Below, in pieces: positions 8,685 to 17,317 of a stretch of DNA of 64,000 bases. Every line of letters starts with the position of its first letter. Position 1 is the first letter of the stretch. The notes under the pieces are model-generated. The model did not search any database. It saw only the letters and a list, made by a program, of their open reading frames with translations, and had not been told where the DNA came from. The DNA is from CAYMZZ01 sp047600605. GTDB taxonomy: Bacteria; Bacteroidota; Bacteroidia; Chitinophagales; Chitinophagaceae. Location: NCBI GenBank assembly GCA_047600605.1, contig JASGKK010000001.1:806001-870000 (forward strand), in the 5' to 3' direction. The position numbers were made by a program, and so were the translations under genes.

Positions 8685-9743
8685 ATGGTAGACCTAGCTA
8701 ATTACGACCCGAACGCCGTAAGTAATCCTAATAACAACATTTTTGGACTTCCCAGCTCAGAAGAGGATGCACGTCTGGTAATTGTACCCGTGCCCTGGGA
8801 AGTGACCGTGAGCTATGGTGCCGGTACGGCCCGCGCTCCCGAATCTATTTTCCGTGCCGCTCTGCAGGTAGATCTGTATGATCCCGATGTGCCGGAAGGC
8901 TGGAAACAGGGTTACTACATGCGCCCCTGCGATCGCAAGCTGCTTATGAAAAGCGACTACCTGCGCAAAGAAGCCGAACTGTTTATCGACTACATTGCCC
9001 AGGGAGAAGATGTGGCTGCCAACCAGTTTATGTGCAAAACACTCAAAGAGGTCAACGAAGGTGGCGCCTTTCTGAATGGCTGGATCTATGACCAGACAAA
9101 AGCATTGCTCGAAAAAGGCAAACTGGTAGGCGTACTGGGTGGCGATCATAGTGTGCCACTTGGCTTCTTCCGAGCCATTGCAGAAAAACAGGGCGACTTT
9201 GGTATTCTTCAGATAGACGCACACTGCGACCTGCGCGAAGCCTATGAAGGTTTTAATTATTCGCATGCCAGCATCATGTACAATGCGCTGGAAGAGATCC
9301 CCCAGATTGCGCAACTGGTGCAGGTAGGTGTACGCGATTATAGTGGCGACGAATGGGAATATATCCGCAACAGCAATTTCCGTGTGATCACCTATTTTGA
9401 CCGGGAGATCAAGCAACGTCAGTTTGAAGGTGATACCTGGAAGCATATTGCCGAAGAGATCGTAAGCAAACTACCTCAGAAAGTATATATCAGTTTCGAT
9501 ATTGACGGACTCGACCGTAAGCTTTGTCCGCATACAGGTACTCCCGTACCCGGCGGTTTTGAAGCCGAAGAAGTATTTTACCTCTTTCGTAAAGTCATTG
9601 AAAGTGGCCGTCAGATCATCGGGTTTGATCTCTGCGAAGTAGGTGTCAACTCAGACAACGACTGGAATGCCAACGTAGGCGCACGTGTATTGCTTAAATT
9701 GTGCAATCTGCTGATCGCCAGTAATACGACGAGCAAACCCTGA
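8685..9743 (+). CDS. Agmatinase-type ureohydrolase
   Basis: Binuclear manganese ureohydrolase of 352 residues that most likely hydrolyses agmatine to putrescine and urea. All metal motifs are present: LGGDHSVP, IDAHCDL and SFDIDGLD, followed by the typical TGTPVPGG loop. The sequence looks nearer to agmatinases than to arginases, but substrate choice among agmatine, arginine and guanidino acids cannot be decided here. The ATG at 8685 is preceded by TAACTTGC, close to a -7 element. Its place directly after aguB-aguA gives the cell two possible routes from agmatine to putrescine. Confidence 0.85.
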   Translation: MVDLANYDPNAVSNPNNNIFGLPSSEEDARLVIVPVPWEVTVSYGAGTARAPESIFRAALQVDLYDPDVPEGWKQGYYMRPCDRKLLMKSDYLRKEAELFIDYIAQGEDVAANQFMCKTLKEVNEGGAFLNGWIYDQTKALLEKGKLVGVLGGDHSVPLGFFRAIAEKQGDFGILQIDAHCDLREAYEGFNYSHASIMYNALEEIPQIAQLVQVGVRDYSGDEWEYIRNSNFRVITYFDREIKQRQFEGDTWKHIAEEIVSKLPQKVYISFDIDGLDRKLCPHTGTPVPGGFEAEEVFYLFRKVIESGRQIIGFDLCEVGVNSDNDWNANVGARVLLKLCNLLIASNTTSKP

Positions 9744-9768
9744 TCCCTGTTTCACCAACTTGTTTCTG

Positions 9769-10329
9769 ATGCAGCAATTTGAACTGGTATTAAAAAATGA
9801 GCGTGTGCAACAACACCAGTTGCTGACCAAACTGGCTATTGCCATCAACCTGCTGGTATTGCTCATACTCGCAGTAAAAGCGGGCAGTGGCAGTATGCGT
9901 GTGCAGATCATTGTGGGTGTGGGCCTCATGATGGTGGTGGTGCTGGCGCAGTATTATCTGCAAAAAAGCCGCCTGCCTCAATTAATGGGAACGGCACTCG
10001 TCTTCATCCTCATCACCTATCTTTTATTGCAATTCTGGTGGGCTGCTGGCCTGGTATTGCTACTCAGTATTTTATATAGTATTACACGGAGAAAACTGAT
10101 CGTGGCAGTCAGTGACCAGCAAATCATTTACCCCAGTTTTCCCCGTCGTCATATAGCCTGGACAGACCTCAATAATCTTATTCTGAAAGACGGACTGCTC
10201 ACTATCAATTTTCGCAACAATCGCGTGGCACAGAATCATGTGATCAATGGCGAAAATGATAAAAGCCTCAATGAGGCAGAATTTAACGAATTTTGCCGCA
10301 GGCAGCTCACTCAGTCCAAAGGCCGCTGA
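9769..10329 (+). CDS. Membrane protein of unknown function
   Basis: A 186-residue protein with hydrophobic segments at about residues 20-42, 45-62 and 68-102, followed by a soluble C-terminal part of about 80 residues (from ITRRKLIVAVSDQQI) that resembles the beta-rich PH-like tails of many small membrane proteins. No catalytic motif. It starts 26 bases after the ureohydrolase gene and ends 33 bases before the radical SAM gene, so all three are probably co-transcribed. Function unknown. Confidence 0.7.
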   Translation: MQQFELVLKNERVQQHQLLTKLAIAINLLVLLILAVKAGSGSMRVQIIVGVGLMMVVVLAQYYLQKSRLPQLMGTALVFILITYLLLQFWWAAGLVLLLSILYSITRRKLIVAVSDQQIIYPSFPRRHIAWTDLNNLILKDGLLTINFRNNRVAQNHVINGENDKSLNEAEFNEFCRRQLTQSKGR

Positions 10330-10361
10330 GGTACCGGACATAATCCATTTAGTTAACAATC

Positions 10362-11663
10362 ATGGCACTGACACAATCCCCCTATATTTTATACTCTGAC
10401 GGTAAGGGAAATATTTTTGAAGACACCTCTCTCTATGTCGCTGGTCGCACAGGCTGGGATGCGGTGCCTGTACCCGATGAGGAATGGATCGAACTGCCCG
10501 ATGGCGGCTCATTGTACGAACTGCCGGGTCGCCGGGGTATTGGCATAGATGTGCATACCGGTGAAATGCGTTTATGTGAAAAAGGCTGGGCAGTAGCTGC
10601 CTTCATTCCGCCTGCGCATACCGGTTTTTACCTGGCTGCGTATGAAACAGCACCCGATGCACCTACCCTGCCATTGTTTTGCTACACCGCTGTAGGCTGG
10701 TACAACGATAAATTCTATGTGCCTGCCATTCGTATAGAACAGGATATCCGCCAGGATTGCGCCGGATATGATCAGCAGAAAGTAGAAAGCGGCGTGGAGC
10801 ATTTGCTGCAGGCCTATCCGCATAATCGCCTTGTAAAACACCTGGCCGAAAATTGTGCACTCACCTATCATTGTCCTGCTGCACGCAATTATTTTCTGGG
10901 ACGCTGGGAATGTCCTATTCCCTCCTCACCTGCCTGTAATGCCAACTGTGTAGGTTGTATATCTCTGCAACCCGACGAAGAAACGATTGTATCCACACAG
11001 GATCGCCTTAAGTTCAAACCAACCGCAGAAGAAATTGTAGAGTTTACCGTACCGCATCTTGAAACCGCTCCCTACCCGCTCGTGAGTTTTGGACAGGGTT
11101 GCGAAGGCGAACCATTGCTGATGTGGGAAACCATTCGTGAAGCGATTATTGAAATCAGAAAACATACGCCCAAAGGAAGCATTAATATTAATACCAACGG
11201 ATCACGACCCGATGCAGTCCGCAAACTTTGCGAAGCCGGCCTCGATTCCATCCGTGTGAGTACCAACAGTGCCCGCCGGGAAGTGTATATGCCTTATTAC
11301 CGCCCCAACAATTACCAGTTTGAAGACATAGTGGAAAGCCTGAAGATCGTCAACAGCTTTGGCGGGTGGACATCTATCAACTACTTTGTATTTCCAGGTA
11401 TGACAGACAGTGTGGCCGAATATGAAGCATTACGCAAACTGATCCGCGATACCGGTCTGAAAATGATCCAATGGCGCAATTTCAATATAGACCCCGATTG
11501 GTACCTGGGTAAAATTGGTGTCGGCGACACCGGCGAATGTATGGGTGTAGGACAGCTCATGCAGCTGATAAGAGATGAATTCCCCGATCTCCGCTATGGC
11601 TATTTCAACCCTCCCATGGAGCGTATTAAAGGGAAATTTGAACTGGACTTTGCGCACCACTGA
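10362..11663 (+). CDS. Uncharacterised radical SAM enzyme
   Basis: A 433-residue radical SAM protein. The [4Fe-4S] motif CNANCVGC (C192, C196, C199) lies almost in the middle, after an unusually long N-terminal region of about 185 residues with its own cysteines (C72, C107, C133, C165, C171, C184). After the motif come SFGQGCEGEPLL and ININTNGSRPD, typical of the SAM-binding barrel (GGE-like and beta-4 motifs). It is not one of the named cofactor or tRNA-modifying families that I can recognise, and no obvious small substrate peptide is next to it. It lies in a run with the membrane protein and ureohydrolase upstream. Confidence 0.85.
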   Translation: MALTQSPYILYSDGKGNIFEDTSLYVAGRTGWDAVPVPDEEWIELPDGGSLYELPGRRGIGIDVHTGEMRLCEKGWAVAAFIPPAHTGFYLAAYETAPDAPTLPLFCYTAVGWYNDKFYVPAIRIEQDIRQDCAGYDQQKVESGVEHLLQAYPHNRLVKHLAENCALTYHCPAARNYFLGRWECPIPSSPACNANCVGCISLQPDEETIVSTQDRLKFKPTAEEIVEFTVPHLETAPYPLVSFGQGCEGEPLLMWETIREAIIEIRKHTPKGSININTNGSRPDAVRKLCEAGLDSIRVSTNSARREVYMPYYRPNNYQFEDIVESLKIVNSFGGWTSINYFVFPGMTDSVAEYEALRKLIRDTGLKMIQWRNFNIDPDWYLGKIGVGDTGECMGVGQLMQLIRDEFPDLRYGYFNPPMERIKGKFELDFAHH

Positions 11664-11668
11664 GGGCA

Positions 11669-11776
11669 GATTTGAAGATTTGGCGATTTGAAAATTTGAA
11701 TATGACAGGATAATGTGCTGATACGCCTAAGGCTAAAGGAAAAAGGTTCATCTTCAAATTTTCAAATCTTCAAATT
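11669..11776. repeat. GATTTGAA inverted repeat after the radical SAM gene
   Basis: Forward units at 11669-11700 and reverse units at 11751-11776; sixteen bases (GATTTGAAAATTTGAA) pair exactly. It occupies the first half of the 301-base gap; the rest is pyrimidine-rich and leads to the tonB promoter. Confidence 0.7.
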
Positions 11777-11937
11777 GCTCAATCCTCCTCGTTTTTCCTT
11801 CCACCTTTCGCCCTCTTATTTCTTTTCTGCCAATCTTAACATTTATTAAGCGAAAAAAAGGGCAAGTTGCACGGCCTTTGATCCGTTAATACACATCTGT
11901 GTAAAAGAAGGCTGCCCGGCCAAAGAGGGCAAAAATG

Positions 11938-11945
11938 TACATTTG
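11938..11945 (+). promoter_or_regulatory. -7 element of tonB
   Basis: TACATTTG matches TAnnTTTG. It overlaps an upstream in-frame ATG (11935), showing that translation must begin further on; ATG 11965 is preferred. Confidence 0.55.
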
Positions 11946-11964
11946 TATGAATAACTCCTATACT

Positions 11965-12843
11965 ATGTCCGCAGCATTTGAATCAAAGAAAAACACGCAG
12001 GCCAGCATGATCACGGCAGGATTTGCCGCTTTTATGCTGTTTCTGATGTTTTTTCTGAAATGGAGTATTCCCGTAATAGCTCATCCTCCTGTAGAACAGG
12101 GCATTCTGGTAGATCTGAATCTGCCCGATGAGGAACTGATACCTCCTGCACGCCAAAGTGGCGGCGGTGGCGGCGGTAACCCAGTTCAGGCTGCCGGACC
12201 TGCCGGAGCAGCTCCCTATTCTCCCCCTAATCCCGGTACAGAAGACGATTCACGCGATGTGGAAGACAGTAAGGATGAGGCCGATCCTCCCGTGATCAAA
12301 CCCGACAACCCCAAACCTACCGCGACGAAAATCAATGAAAATAAATCAGTTGTAAAAACTGAGCCCAAACCTAACCCTCAACCTCCTGCCCCTCAGCAGC
12401 CTAAACACGTTTTGCAGGGCCGTACACTGACGGGCTCCGGCAATGGTGGCGGGGCTGCACAGGATTATGACCGCAGCGGTGGTACGGGTACCGGCAGCGG
12501 TATTGGCCGTGGCAGTGGTACTGGTGGCGGATCGGGTACCGGCGACGGCGGCGGTAATGGCTCGGGAAGCGGTCTGGGTAATGGCCCCCGCGTGACCAAA
12601 GGAGATCGCCGCATTGTATCCAGCTATTCTTTTGAAGGAGATCTGGATAAGGCCACCATTTACGCCGAAATAAAAGTATCACAGGATGGTGTAGGCACCC
12701 TGATGGGGTTTGCCAAAGGATCTACAGCTACCAGTTCCAGCTATCGCAGTGCGATCGTTCAATACCTGCGCAATATCCGTTTTAACAAATCAGATCACGA
12801 ATCTACCGTCACGGTACAGTTCAACTTCCGTGTCAATGGTTAA
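11965..12843 (+). CDS. TonB-like energy transducer
   Basis: A protein of about 292 residues with a TonB layout: short cytoplasmic start, one membrane helix (about residues 16-36), a proline- and glycine-rich periplasmic spacer (about 55-215, with GSGTGGG-type runs) and a small C-terminal alpha/beta domain (about 220-292) ending in VTVQFNFRVNG. TonB passes energy from the ExbB-ExbD proton channel to outer membrane receptors. No exbB or exbD lies next to it, and the C-terminal domain lacks the usual YP/PxY start, so it may be a specialised TonB. ATG 11947 is an alternative start. A strong terminator follows. Confidence 0.75.
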   Translation: MSAAFESKKNTQASMITAGFAAFMLFLMFFLKWSIPVIAHPPVEQGILVDLNLPDEELIPPARQSGGGGGGNPVQAAGPAGAAPYSPPNPGTEDDSRDVEDSKDEADPPVIKPDNPKPTATKINENKSVVKTEPKPNPQPPAPQQPKHVLQGRTLTGSGNGGGAAQDYDRSGGTGTGSGIGRGSGTGGGSGTGDGGGNGSGSGLGNGPRVTKGDRRIVSSYSFEGDLDKATIYAEIKVSQDGVGTLMGFAKGSTATSSSYRSAIVQYLRNIRFNKSDHESTVTVQFNFRVNG

Positions 12844-12864
12844 TCACCATTTCTTTAAGATATC

Positions 12865-12896
12865 AACGGCTCAACAAAATGTTGAGCCGTTTTTTA
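12865..12896 (+). terminator. Rho-independent terminator after tonB
   Basis: A perfect 12-bp stem (AACGGCTCAACA with TGTTGAGCCGTT), loop AAA, followed by a run of T. Confidence 0.9.
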
Positions 12897-12918
12897 TTCC
12901 AGTTTTCTCACCTGTCCC

Positions 12919-12926
12919 TAGCTTTG
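12919..12926 (+). promoter_or_regulatory. -7 element of the macrodomain gene, near-leaderless
   Basis: TAGCTTTG ends four bases before the ATG at 12931. Confidence 0.55.
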
Positions 12927-12930
12927 TAGT

Positions 12931-13452
12931 ATGGCAGCAAAAATTGAAATCATCCGGGGAGATATTACTCAACAGAATGTAGACGCTATTGTCAATGCGG
13001 CCAATACCTCGCTGATGGGTGGTAGCGGCGTGGATGGCGCTATTCACCGTGCTGGTGGTCCTGCCATACTGGAAGAATGCCGGGCCATCGTAGCCCGTCA
13101 GGGCAAATGCCCGCCCGGTGAGGCGGTGATCACTACCGGTGGATTACTGCCCGCACAATTTGTTATCCATACCGTAGGACCTGTTTGGAATGGTGGCAAA
13201 AAAAAGGAGCCGGCAGTGCTGTCGAGCTGCTACCGCAACAGTCTGCAGCTGGCTGCCGCACATGCTGTGAAAAGCATCGCCTTTCCCAATATAAGTACAG
13301 GAGTATACCGTTTTCCCAAACCCGAAGCGGCAGATATTGCGCTGGCTACTGTACAGGAAATGCTGACGCAATTGCCGGGCATTGACCGGCTGTACTTCGT
13401 TTGCTTTGATGAAGAGAATTATTCACTCTATTCGTCACGGATAGCTTTCTAG
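12931..13452 (+). CDS. Macrodomain protein, O-acetyl-ADP-ribose deacetylase (YmdB type)
   Basis: Single macrodomain of 173 residues, cytosolic. It binds ADP-ribose and is expected to hydrolyse O-acetyl-ADP-ribose or remove ADP-ribose from proteins. Visible are the N-terminal GDITQQNVDAIVNAAN with the substrate-contacting Asn-Ala-Ala-Asn, the glycine loop MGGSGVDGAIHRAGG, and PNISTGVYRFP around residues 120-130, all diagnostic for the MacroD/YmdB class. It has its own promoter, sits between tonB and folC, and a Nudix hydrolase that could act on ADP-ribose is encoded at 14809. Confidence 0.9.
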   Translation: MAAKIEIIRGDITQQNVDAIVNAANTSLMGGSGVDGAIHRAGGPAILEECRAIVARQGKCPPGEAVITTGGLLPAQFVIHTVGPVWNGGKKKEPAVLSSCYRNSLQLAAAHAVKSIAFPNISTGVYRFPKPEAADIALATVQEMLTQLPGIDRLYFVCFDEENYSLYSSRIAF

Positions 13453-13497
13453 AAAATTTTCTTTTCTGTCCCTCCCTTCATACAATCGGGAGAATAT

Positions 13498-13505
13498 TAA
13501 TTTTG
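13498..13505 (+). promoter_or_regulatory. -7 element of folC, near-leaderless
   Basis: TAATTTTG ends four bases before the ATG at 13510. Confidence 0.55.
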
Positions 13506-13509
13506 CTGT

Positions 13510-14799
13510 ATGACCTACGAGCAAACTGTTGATTACCTTTTTACGCGGTTGCCTCTCTTCAGCCGCATCGGCGCTGCTGCTTACAAAGAAGACCTGGATA
13601 ATACCATTGCCTTATGTGCCAGTCTCGGTAATCCCGAAAGACAGTTTCGCTCCATTCATATTGCCGGTACCAATGGCAAAGGCTCTGTAAGTCATATGCT
13701 GGCCGCCATCCTGCAGGAGGCAGGTTATAAAACCGGATTGTACACCTCACCTCATCTTCGTGATTTCCGCGAGCGGATCCGTATCAATGGCGAAATGATT
13801 GACCGCGACTTTGTAGTTCGCTTTACAGAACAGATCAGCCCGCAGATTGATCAACTGGAGCCCAGTTTTTTTGAAATCACGGTAGCCATGGCATTCGCTT
13901 ATTTTGCAGAGAAGGAAACAGATATTGCCGTCATAGAAACCGGGCTTGGCGGCCGTCTCGACAGTACCAATGTGATCACACCTGAGTTGTCTGTAATCAC
14001 GAATATCGGCTGGGATCATATGAACCTCCTGGGCAACACGCTGGAAAAAATTGCCGGAGAAAAAGCAGGTATTATTAAGAAAAATATCCCTGTGGTAATT
14101 GGCGAAGTGTTGCCCAAGACCATTGCAGTATTTGAGAAAAAAGCAACAGAGCAGGCTGCTCCTTTAAGTATAGCTGCCGAAAAAAGACAGGCACTTGACT
14201 GGAAATGGACAGAACATCATCAATTGCAGATCGAAGTAGCCGAGCAACACAAAACTGATCACCAGGTTTACCGGCTTGATCTGCCCGGGTTGTATCAAAC
14301 CCGCAACCTTCTCACTGTACTCGAAGCCTGTGCACAACTTCGCGAAAGAGGCTGGTCTGTTTCAGAAAGCCACATCAAAGCAGCCCTGCAAAAAGTAAAA
14401 AAAACAACCGGCTTGCATGGACGCTGGGAGCTGCTACAGCAACATCCGCGGATAATTGCAGATGTAGCGCATAATGAAGCAGGGCTACGTATGCTGGTAG
14501 AGCAACTTGAACTCACCAACTATAAGAATCTGCATATCGTGCTGGGAATGGTAAAAGATAAGGAAGTAGAAAAAGCACTGACAGTACTGCCCGCGCATGC
14601 ACAGTACTATTTTACCCAGGCACACCTGCCCCGTGCACTGGAAGCGAAACAACTGGCTGCTCTTGGCAAAGCCAGCGGACTGCAGGGAAATGCGTATTCA
14701 AGTGTACAGGAAGCGGTAGATGCGGCCAAACAGTCTGCTGATCCCGAAGACCTGATACTGGTATGTGGCAGCGTATTTCTTGTAGGAGAACTATATTAA
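13510..14799 (+). CDS. folC: Bifunctional dihydrofolate synthase / folylpolyglutamate synthase FolC
   Basis: Mur-ligase-type ATP enzyme of 429 residues that adds glutamate to dihydropteroate and then lengthens the folate glutamate tail. Visible motifs are the P-loop AGTNGKGSVSHMLAA (about residues 53-67), YTSPHLRDFRERI, the IETGLGGRLDSTN stretch and NIGWDHMNLLG with the conserved metal-site histidine, and the C-terminal domain motifs GRWE and DVAHN. Length and order are normal. It converges on the Nudix gene, whose stop lies ten bases beyond. Confidence 0.93.
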   Translation: MTYEQTVDYLFTRLPLFSRIGAAAYKEDLDNTIALCASLGNPERQFRSIHIAGTNGKGSVSHMLAAILQEAGYKTGLYTSPHLRDFRERIRINGEMIDRDFVVRFTEQISPQIDQLEPSFFEITVAMAFAYFAEKETDIAVIETGLGGRLDSTNVITPELSVITNIGWDHMNLLGNTLEKIAGEKAGIIKKNIPVVIGEVLPKTIAVFEKKATEQAAPLSIAAEKRQALDWKWTEHHQLQIEVAEQHKTDHQVYRLDLPGLYQTRNLLTVLEACAQLRERGWSVSESHIKAALQKVKKTTGLHGRWELLQQHPRIIADVAHNEAGLRMLVEQLELTNYKNLHIVLGMVKDKEVEKALTVLPAHAQYYFTQAHLPRALEAKQLAALGKASGLQGNAYSSVQEAVDAAKQSADPEDLILVCGSVFLVGELY

Positions 14800-14808
14800 A
14801 ATAATCGG

Positions 14809-15360
14809 TTACAGCGAATCAAGTTGCCCCAGTTTACGCAGTGCGTACAGGATGCAGGTTACATGCATGGATTGAACAATGGCATTGTCACGCACCAGTT
14901 GTTTTAATTCCTCCAGGCTCATTAGTTCTACCTCTATATCTTCATTGGCATCCAGTTGTTGTGCCGCTTTCTTCTCGCCACCAGTAGCCAGAAACATATG
15001 CATCAGGTTATTATTGGTAGATGGATTGGCTGAAATACGCCCCAGGTATTCGACCTGTTCAAACGTATAGCCAGTCTCTTCGAGCAACTCACGACGGATA
15101 GCTGTTTCGAGGTCAGGATCAGTGTCATCCACACAGCCTCCGGGAATCTCCATACATACTTCACCCAGGGCATGCCGGTATTGGCGTTCCATGATCACTT
15201 TTCCCTCCCTGGTAATAGCTACAGCCGTCACCCATGTCGGAAATTCGTATACGTAATAAGGATCCACAATACGGCCGTCAGGCGCTTCACAGGTATCACG
15301 CCGTACTTTAAACCAGAGGTCTTTAAACAGGTAAGTAGAAGACAGAATTTTCCATTTCAT
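14809..15360 (-). CDS. Nudix hydrolase, probable ADP-ribose pyrophosphatase
   Basis: A 183-residue Nudix protein. The Nudix helix is seen as AIRRELLEETGY (about residues 88-99) preceded by EIPGGCVDD, and acidic residues that would bind magnesium are in place; the spacing before RRELLEE is slightly longer than in the textbook box. An N-terminal beta-rich part (DTCEAPDGRIVDPYYVYEFP) is like the dimerisation region of ADP-ribose and NDP-sugar pyrophosphatases. Substrate not certain. It is last in a minus-strand run FKBP, YfiT-like, Nudix with gaps of 12 and 31 bases. Confidence 0.82.
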   Translation of the reverse strand: MKWKILSSTYLFKDLWFKVRRDTCEAPDGRIVDPYYVYEFPTWVTAVAITREGKVIMERQYRHALGEVCMEIPGGCVDDTDPDLETAIRRELLEETGYTFEQVEYLGRISANPSTNNNLMHMFLATGGEKKAAQQLDANEDIEVELMSLEELKQLVRDNAIVQSMHVTCILYALRKLGQLDSL

Positions 15361-15391
15361 AAACGGACGCTAAAAAACGATTTATTTGGTA

Positions 15392-15928
15392 TTACCATCC
15401 TTTTTGTTCACGCAGCGTGGTAATATGCGCCACATGATGTTTGCCGTGCCAGGCATACATGCCCAATACATACCAGAGTCGCATGGTGCGTTTATGCTCC
15501 GGATGAAACAGTGTGTGATTGTTCCACTCATCATCCGTTACATATTTCAGCATTTCATACATGCGTGCATGCAGGGCATACAGCAACGTGATGGAAATAT
15601 TGATAGGTAGTTTTTGTACATCATACAATTGCACCCAGGCATTCTCATCATAAGGCTTGATAACAGGATTATCTTCTGTCAATCCAAGCCGGAAACGGCA
15701 AAATGCATTGATATGGCTGTCTGCAATATGATGTACCAGTTGATGCACGGTCCATCCGCCTTCCCGGTAAGGCGTATGCAATTGCGCTTCATCCAGGTTA
15801 GCAACCGCATTTTCCAGCAAAACGGGCAGAAACTTGATGTCTGCCAGCCATTCCACTTTGGTTTCAATAGAAAAAGGCCGGGCTTCATACTGTCCGATGG
15901 GATAACGGGGATCAACCAGTGTTGACAT
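15392..15928 (-). CDS. YfiT/DinB-family bacillithiol transferase-like metalloprotein
   Basis: A 178-residue four-helix DinB-superfamily protein. It begins with DPRYPIGQYE, typical of the YfiT/BstA subgroup, and carries the metal-binding histidines as HHIADSHINA (about residues 65-74) and HGKHHVAHI (about 160-168). YfiT-type proteins in bacillithiol-producing bacteria conjugate bacillithiol to electrophiles. bshB1 and bshC in this window make that role plausible. Between FKBP (12-base gap) and the Nudix gene; cytosolic. Confidence 0.85.
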   Translation of the reverse strand: MSTLVDPRYPIGQYEARPFSIETKVEWLADIKFLPVLLENAVANLDEAQLHTPYREGGWTVHQLVHHIADSHINAFCRFRLGLTEDNPVIKPYDENAWVQLYDVQKLPINISITLLYALHARMYEMLKYVTDDEWNNHTLFHPEHKRTMRLWYVLGMYAWHGKHHVAHITTLREQKGW

Positions 15929-15940
15929 ATCGTGTTGGGT

Positions 15941-16375
15941 TTATACTATTTCCAGTAATTCTACTTCAAACATCAAAGTGGCTCCGCCGGGAATATCGCT
16001 GCCGGCTCCCCGATCGCCATACGCCAGTTCAGAAGGTATCCATAGGCGCCAGTGACTGCCGGCTTTCATCAGGGGAATAGCAATCTGCCAGCCTCTGATC
16101 AGCGAACGCAGGGGTGCCGTAAAAGGCTGGTTGCGCCGGAAACTACTGTCAAATTCACGTCCATCCAGCAACGCACCTTTGTAATGTGCTTTTACTGTAC
16201 TTGAAATGACCGGCTGGGCTCCATTGCCTTCTCTGATCACTTCATACTGGATCCCTTCCGGCAATACATGTACTCCTTCCCTGGTTTTATTGGTTTCCAG
16301 GAAGGCAATGCCGGCTTTCTTTTGTGCTTCTATCTTGTCTTGCATAAATGCGCGGAGTTTATTTTGAAGACCCAT
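15941..16375 (-). CDS. FKBP-type peptidyl-prolyl cis-trans isomerase
   Basis: A 144-residue protein with an N-terminal helical segment (about 1-35) and one FKBP domain (about 45-144): VKAHYKGALLDGREFDSS, the LIRGWQIAIPLMKAGSHWRLWIP stretch and ELAYGDRGAG, ending in FEVELLEI. These hold the usual active-site aromatic and aspartate residues. The helical start resembles the dimer region of FkpA/Mip proteins, but there is no signal peptide, so it is predicted to be cytosolic. First gene of the FKBP, YfiT-like, Nudix run. Confidence 0.9.
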   Translation of the reverse strand: MGLQNKLRAFMQDKIEAQKKAGIAFLETNKTREGVHVLPEGIQYEVIREGNGAQPVISSTVKAHYKGALLDGREFDSSFRRNQPFTAPLRSLIRGWQIAIPLMKAGSHWRLWIPSELAYGDRGAGSDIPGGATLMFEVELLEIV

Positions 16376-16380
16376 ATTAT

Positions 16381-16460
16381 GATTTGAAGATTGAGAGATT
16401 TGAAGATTTGAAGATTTGAAAATGATAAACCAATGTGCTAATATGCTAATGTGCTAATGA
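16381..16460. repeat. GATTTGAA and AATGTGCT direct repeats
   Basis: Four to five GATTTGAA-type units (16381-16421) followed by three AATGTGCT-type units (16431-16458), between the ABC ATPase stop and the FKBP start. Confidence 0.7.
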
Positions 16461-16505
16461 ATTAGGCTTTCACCTTCTACTTTATACCCTATACCTATAA
16501 CCCGA

Positions 16506-17270
16506 TCAGCCTTCGCGTAGTGAGTGGCCGGTCAAGTGAATAAACACGTCTTCCAGATTGGCTTTCTTCACTTCTTTTGGTCGCTCAAACCCCGATGCCA
16601 CCAGGGTGTCGATCATATTATCCGGGGAGTCGAGTGCTACAATACGGCCTGCATCAATAATGGCAATACGATCGCACAGGTATTCTGCTTCGTCCATATA
16701 GTGCGTGGTAATAATCACAGTCGTTCCCTGCTCACGGATATTACGGATCAGTTCCCAAAGGCTGCGACGGGCCTGGGGGTCGAGGCCGGTAGTGGGCTCG
16801 TCGAGGAAAATAATGCGTGGCTGATTGATGAGCGTGGTAGCTACAGAAAAACGTTGTTTCTGTCCGCCACTCAGGTCTTTGAATTTGGCGCGCGCCTTAT
16901 CTTTCAGGTTCACCGTTTCCAGTAATTCCATTGGTGCAACCTCGCGATTGTAAAGCCCGCAGAATAATTCAACCAGCTGCACCAGGTTGAGGCCCGGATA
17001 ATAACCACTGGTTTGCAATTGTACTCCGATGATCTTTTTGATCTCACCGGCCTGCCGGTCAAGATCCAGCCCATCCACAATCACTTTACCACTTGTCTTT
17101 TCACGCAGGGTTTCGATGATCTCGAGTGTAGTGGATTTACCGGCTCCGTTAGGCCCCAGCAAACCAAATATTTCACCTTCACGCACATCAAAAGAAATAC
17201 CCTTGACAGCCTGAAAGTTGCCATAATTTTTAACGAGATCTGTAACGGAAATGATGGTATTACCTTGCAT
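16506..17270 (-). CDS. ABC transporter ATP-binding protein
   Basis: A complete 254-residue ABC ATPase: Walker A GPNGAGKST (about residues 39-47), Q-loop QLQTSG, signature LSGGQKQR (about 138), Walker B IIFLDEPTTGLDP and switch histidine in TTHYMDEAE. The order and the TTGLDPQARRSLW segment are typical of ABC-2 type exporters (drug, polysaccharide or multi-copper families). No permease gene is adjacent on either side, so the partner is unknown. Upstream TAACTTGC resembles a -7 element and ends five bases from the ATG. Confidence 0.88.
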   Translation of the reverse strand: MQGNTIISVTDLVKNYGNFQAVKGISFDVREGEIFGLLGPNGAGKSTTLEIIETLREKTSGKVIVDGLDLDRQAGEIKKIIGVQLQTSGYYPGLNLVQLVELFCGLYNREVAPMELLETVNLKDKARAKFKDLSGGQKQRFSVATTLINQPRIIFLDEPTTGLDPQARRSLWELIRNIREQGTTVIITTHYMDEAEYLCDRIAIIDAGRIVALDSPDNMIDTLVASGFERPKEVKKANLEDVFIHLTGHSLREG

Positions 17271-17317
17271 GGGGGCAAGTTACAGCAATTCCCATGTAAG
17301 GAAAAACCGGACTCCGA

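Noticed and set aside
16506..17270. ABC ATPase paired with the permease at 49894 as one transporter
   Set aside because: They are 32 kb apart and the ATPase looks like the ABC-2 class, while the permease is MacB-type; no evidence links them.
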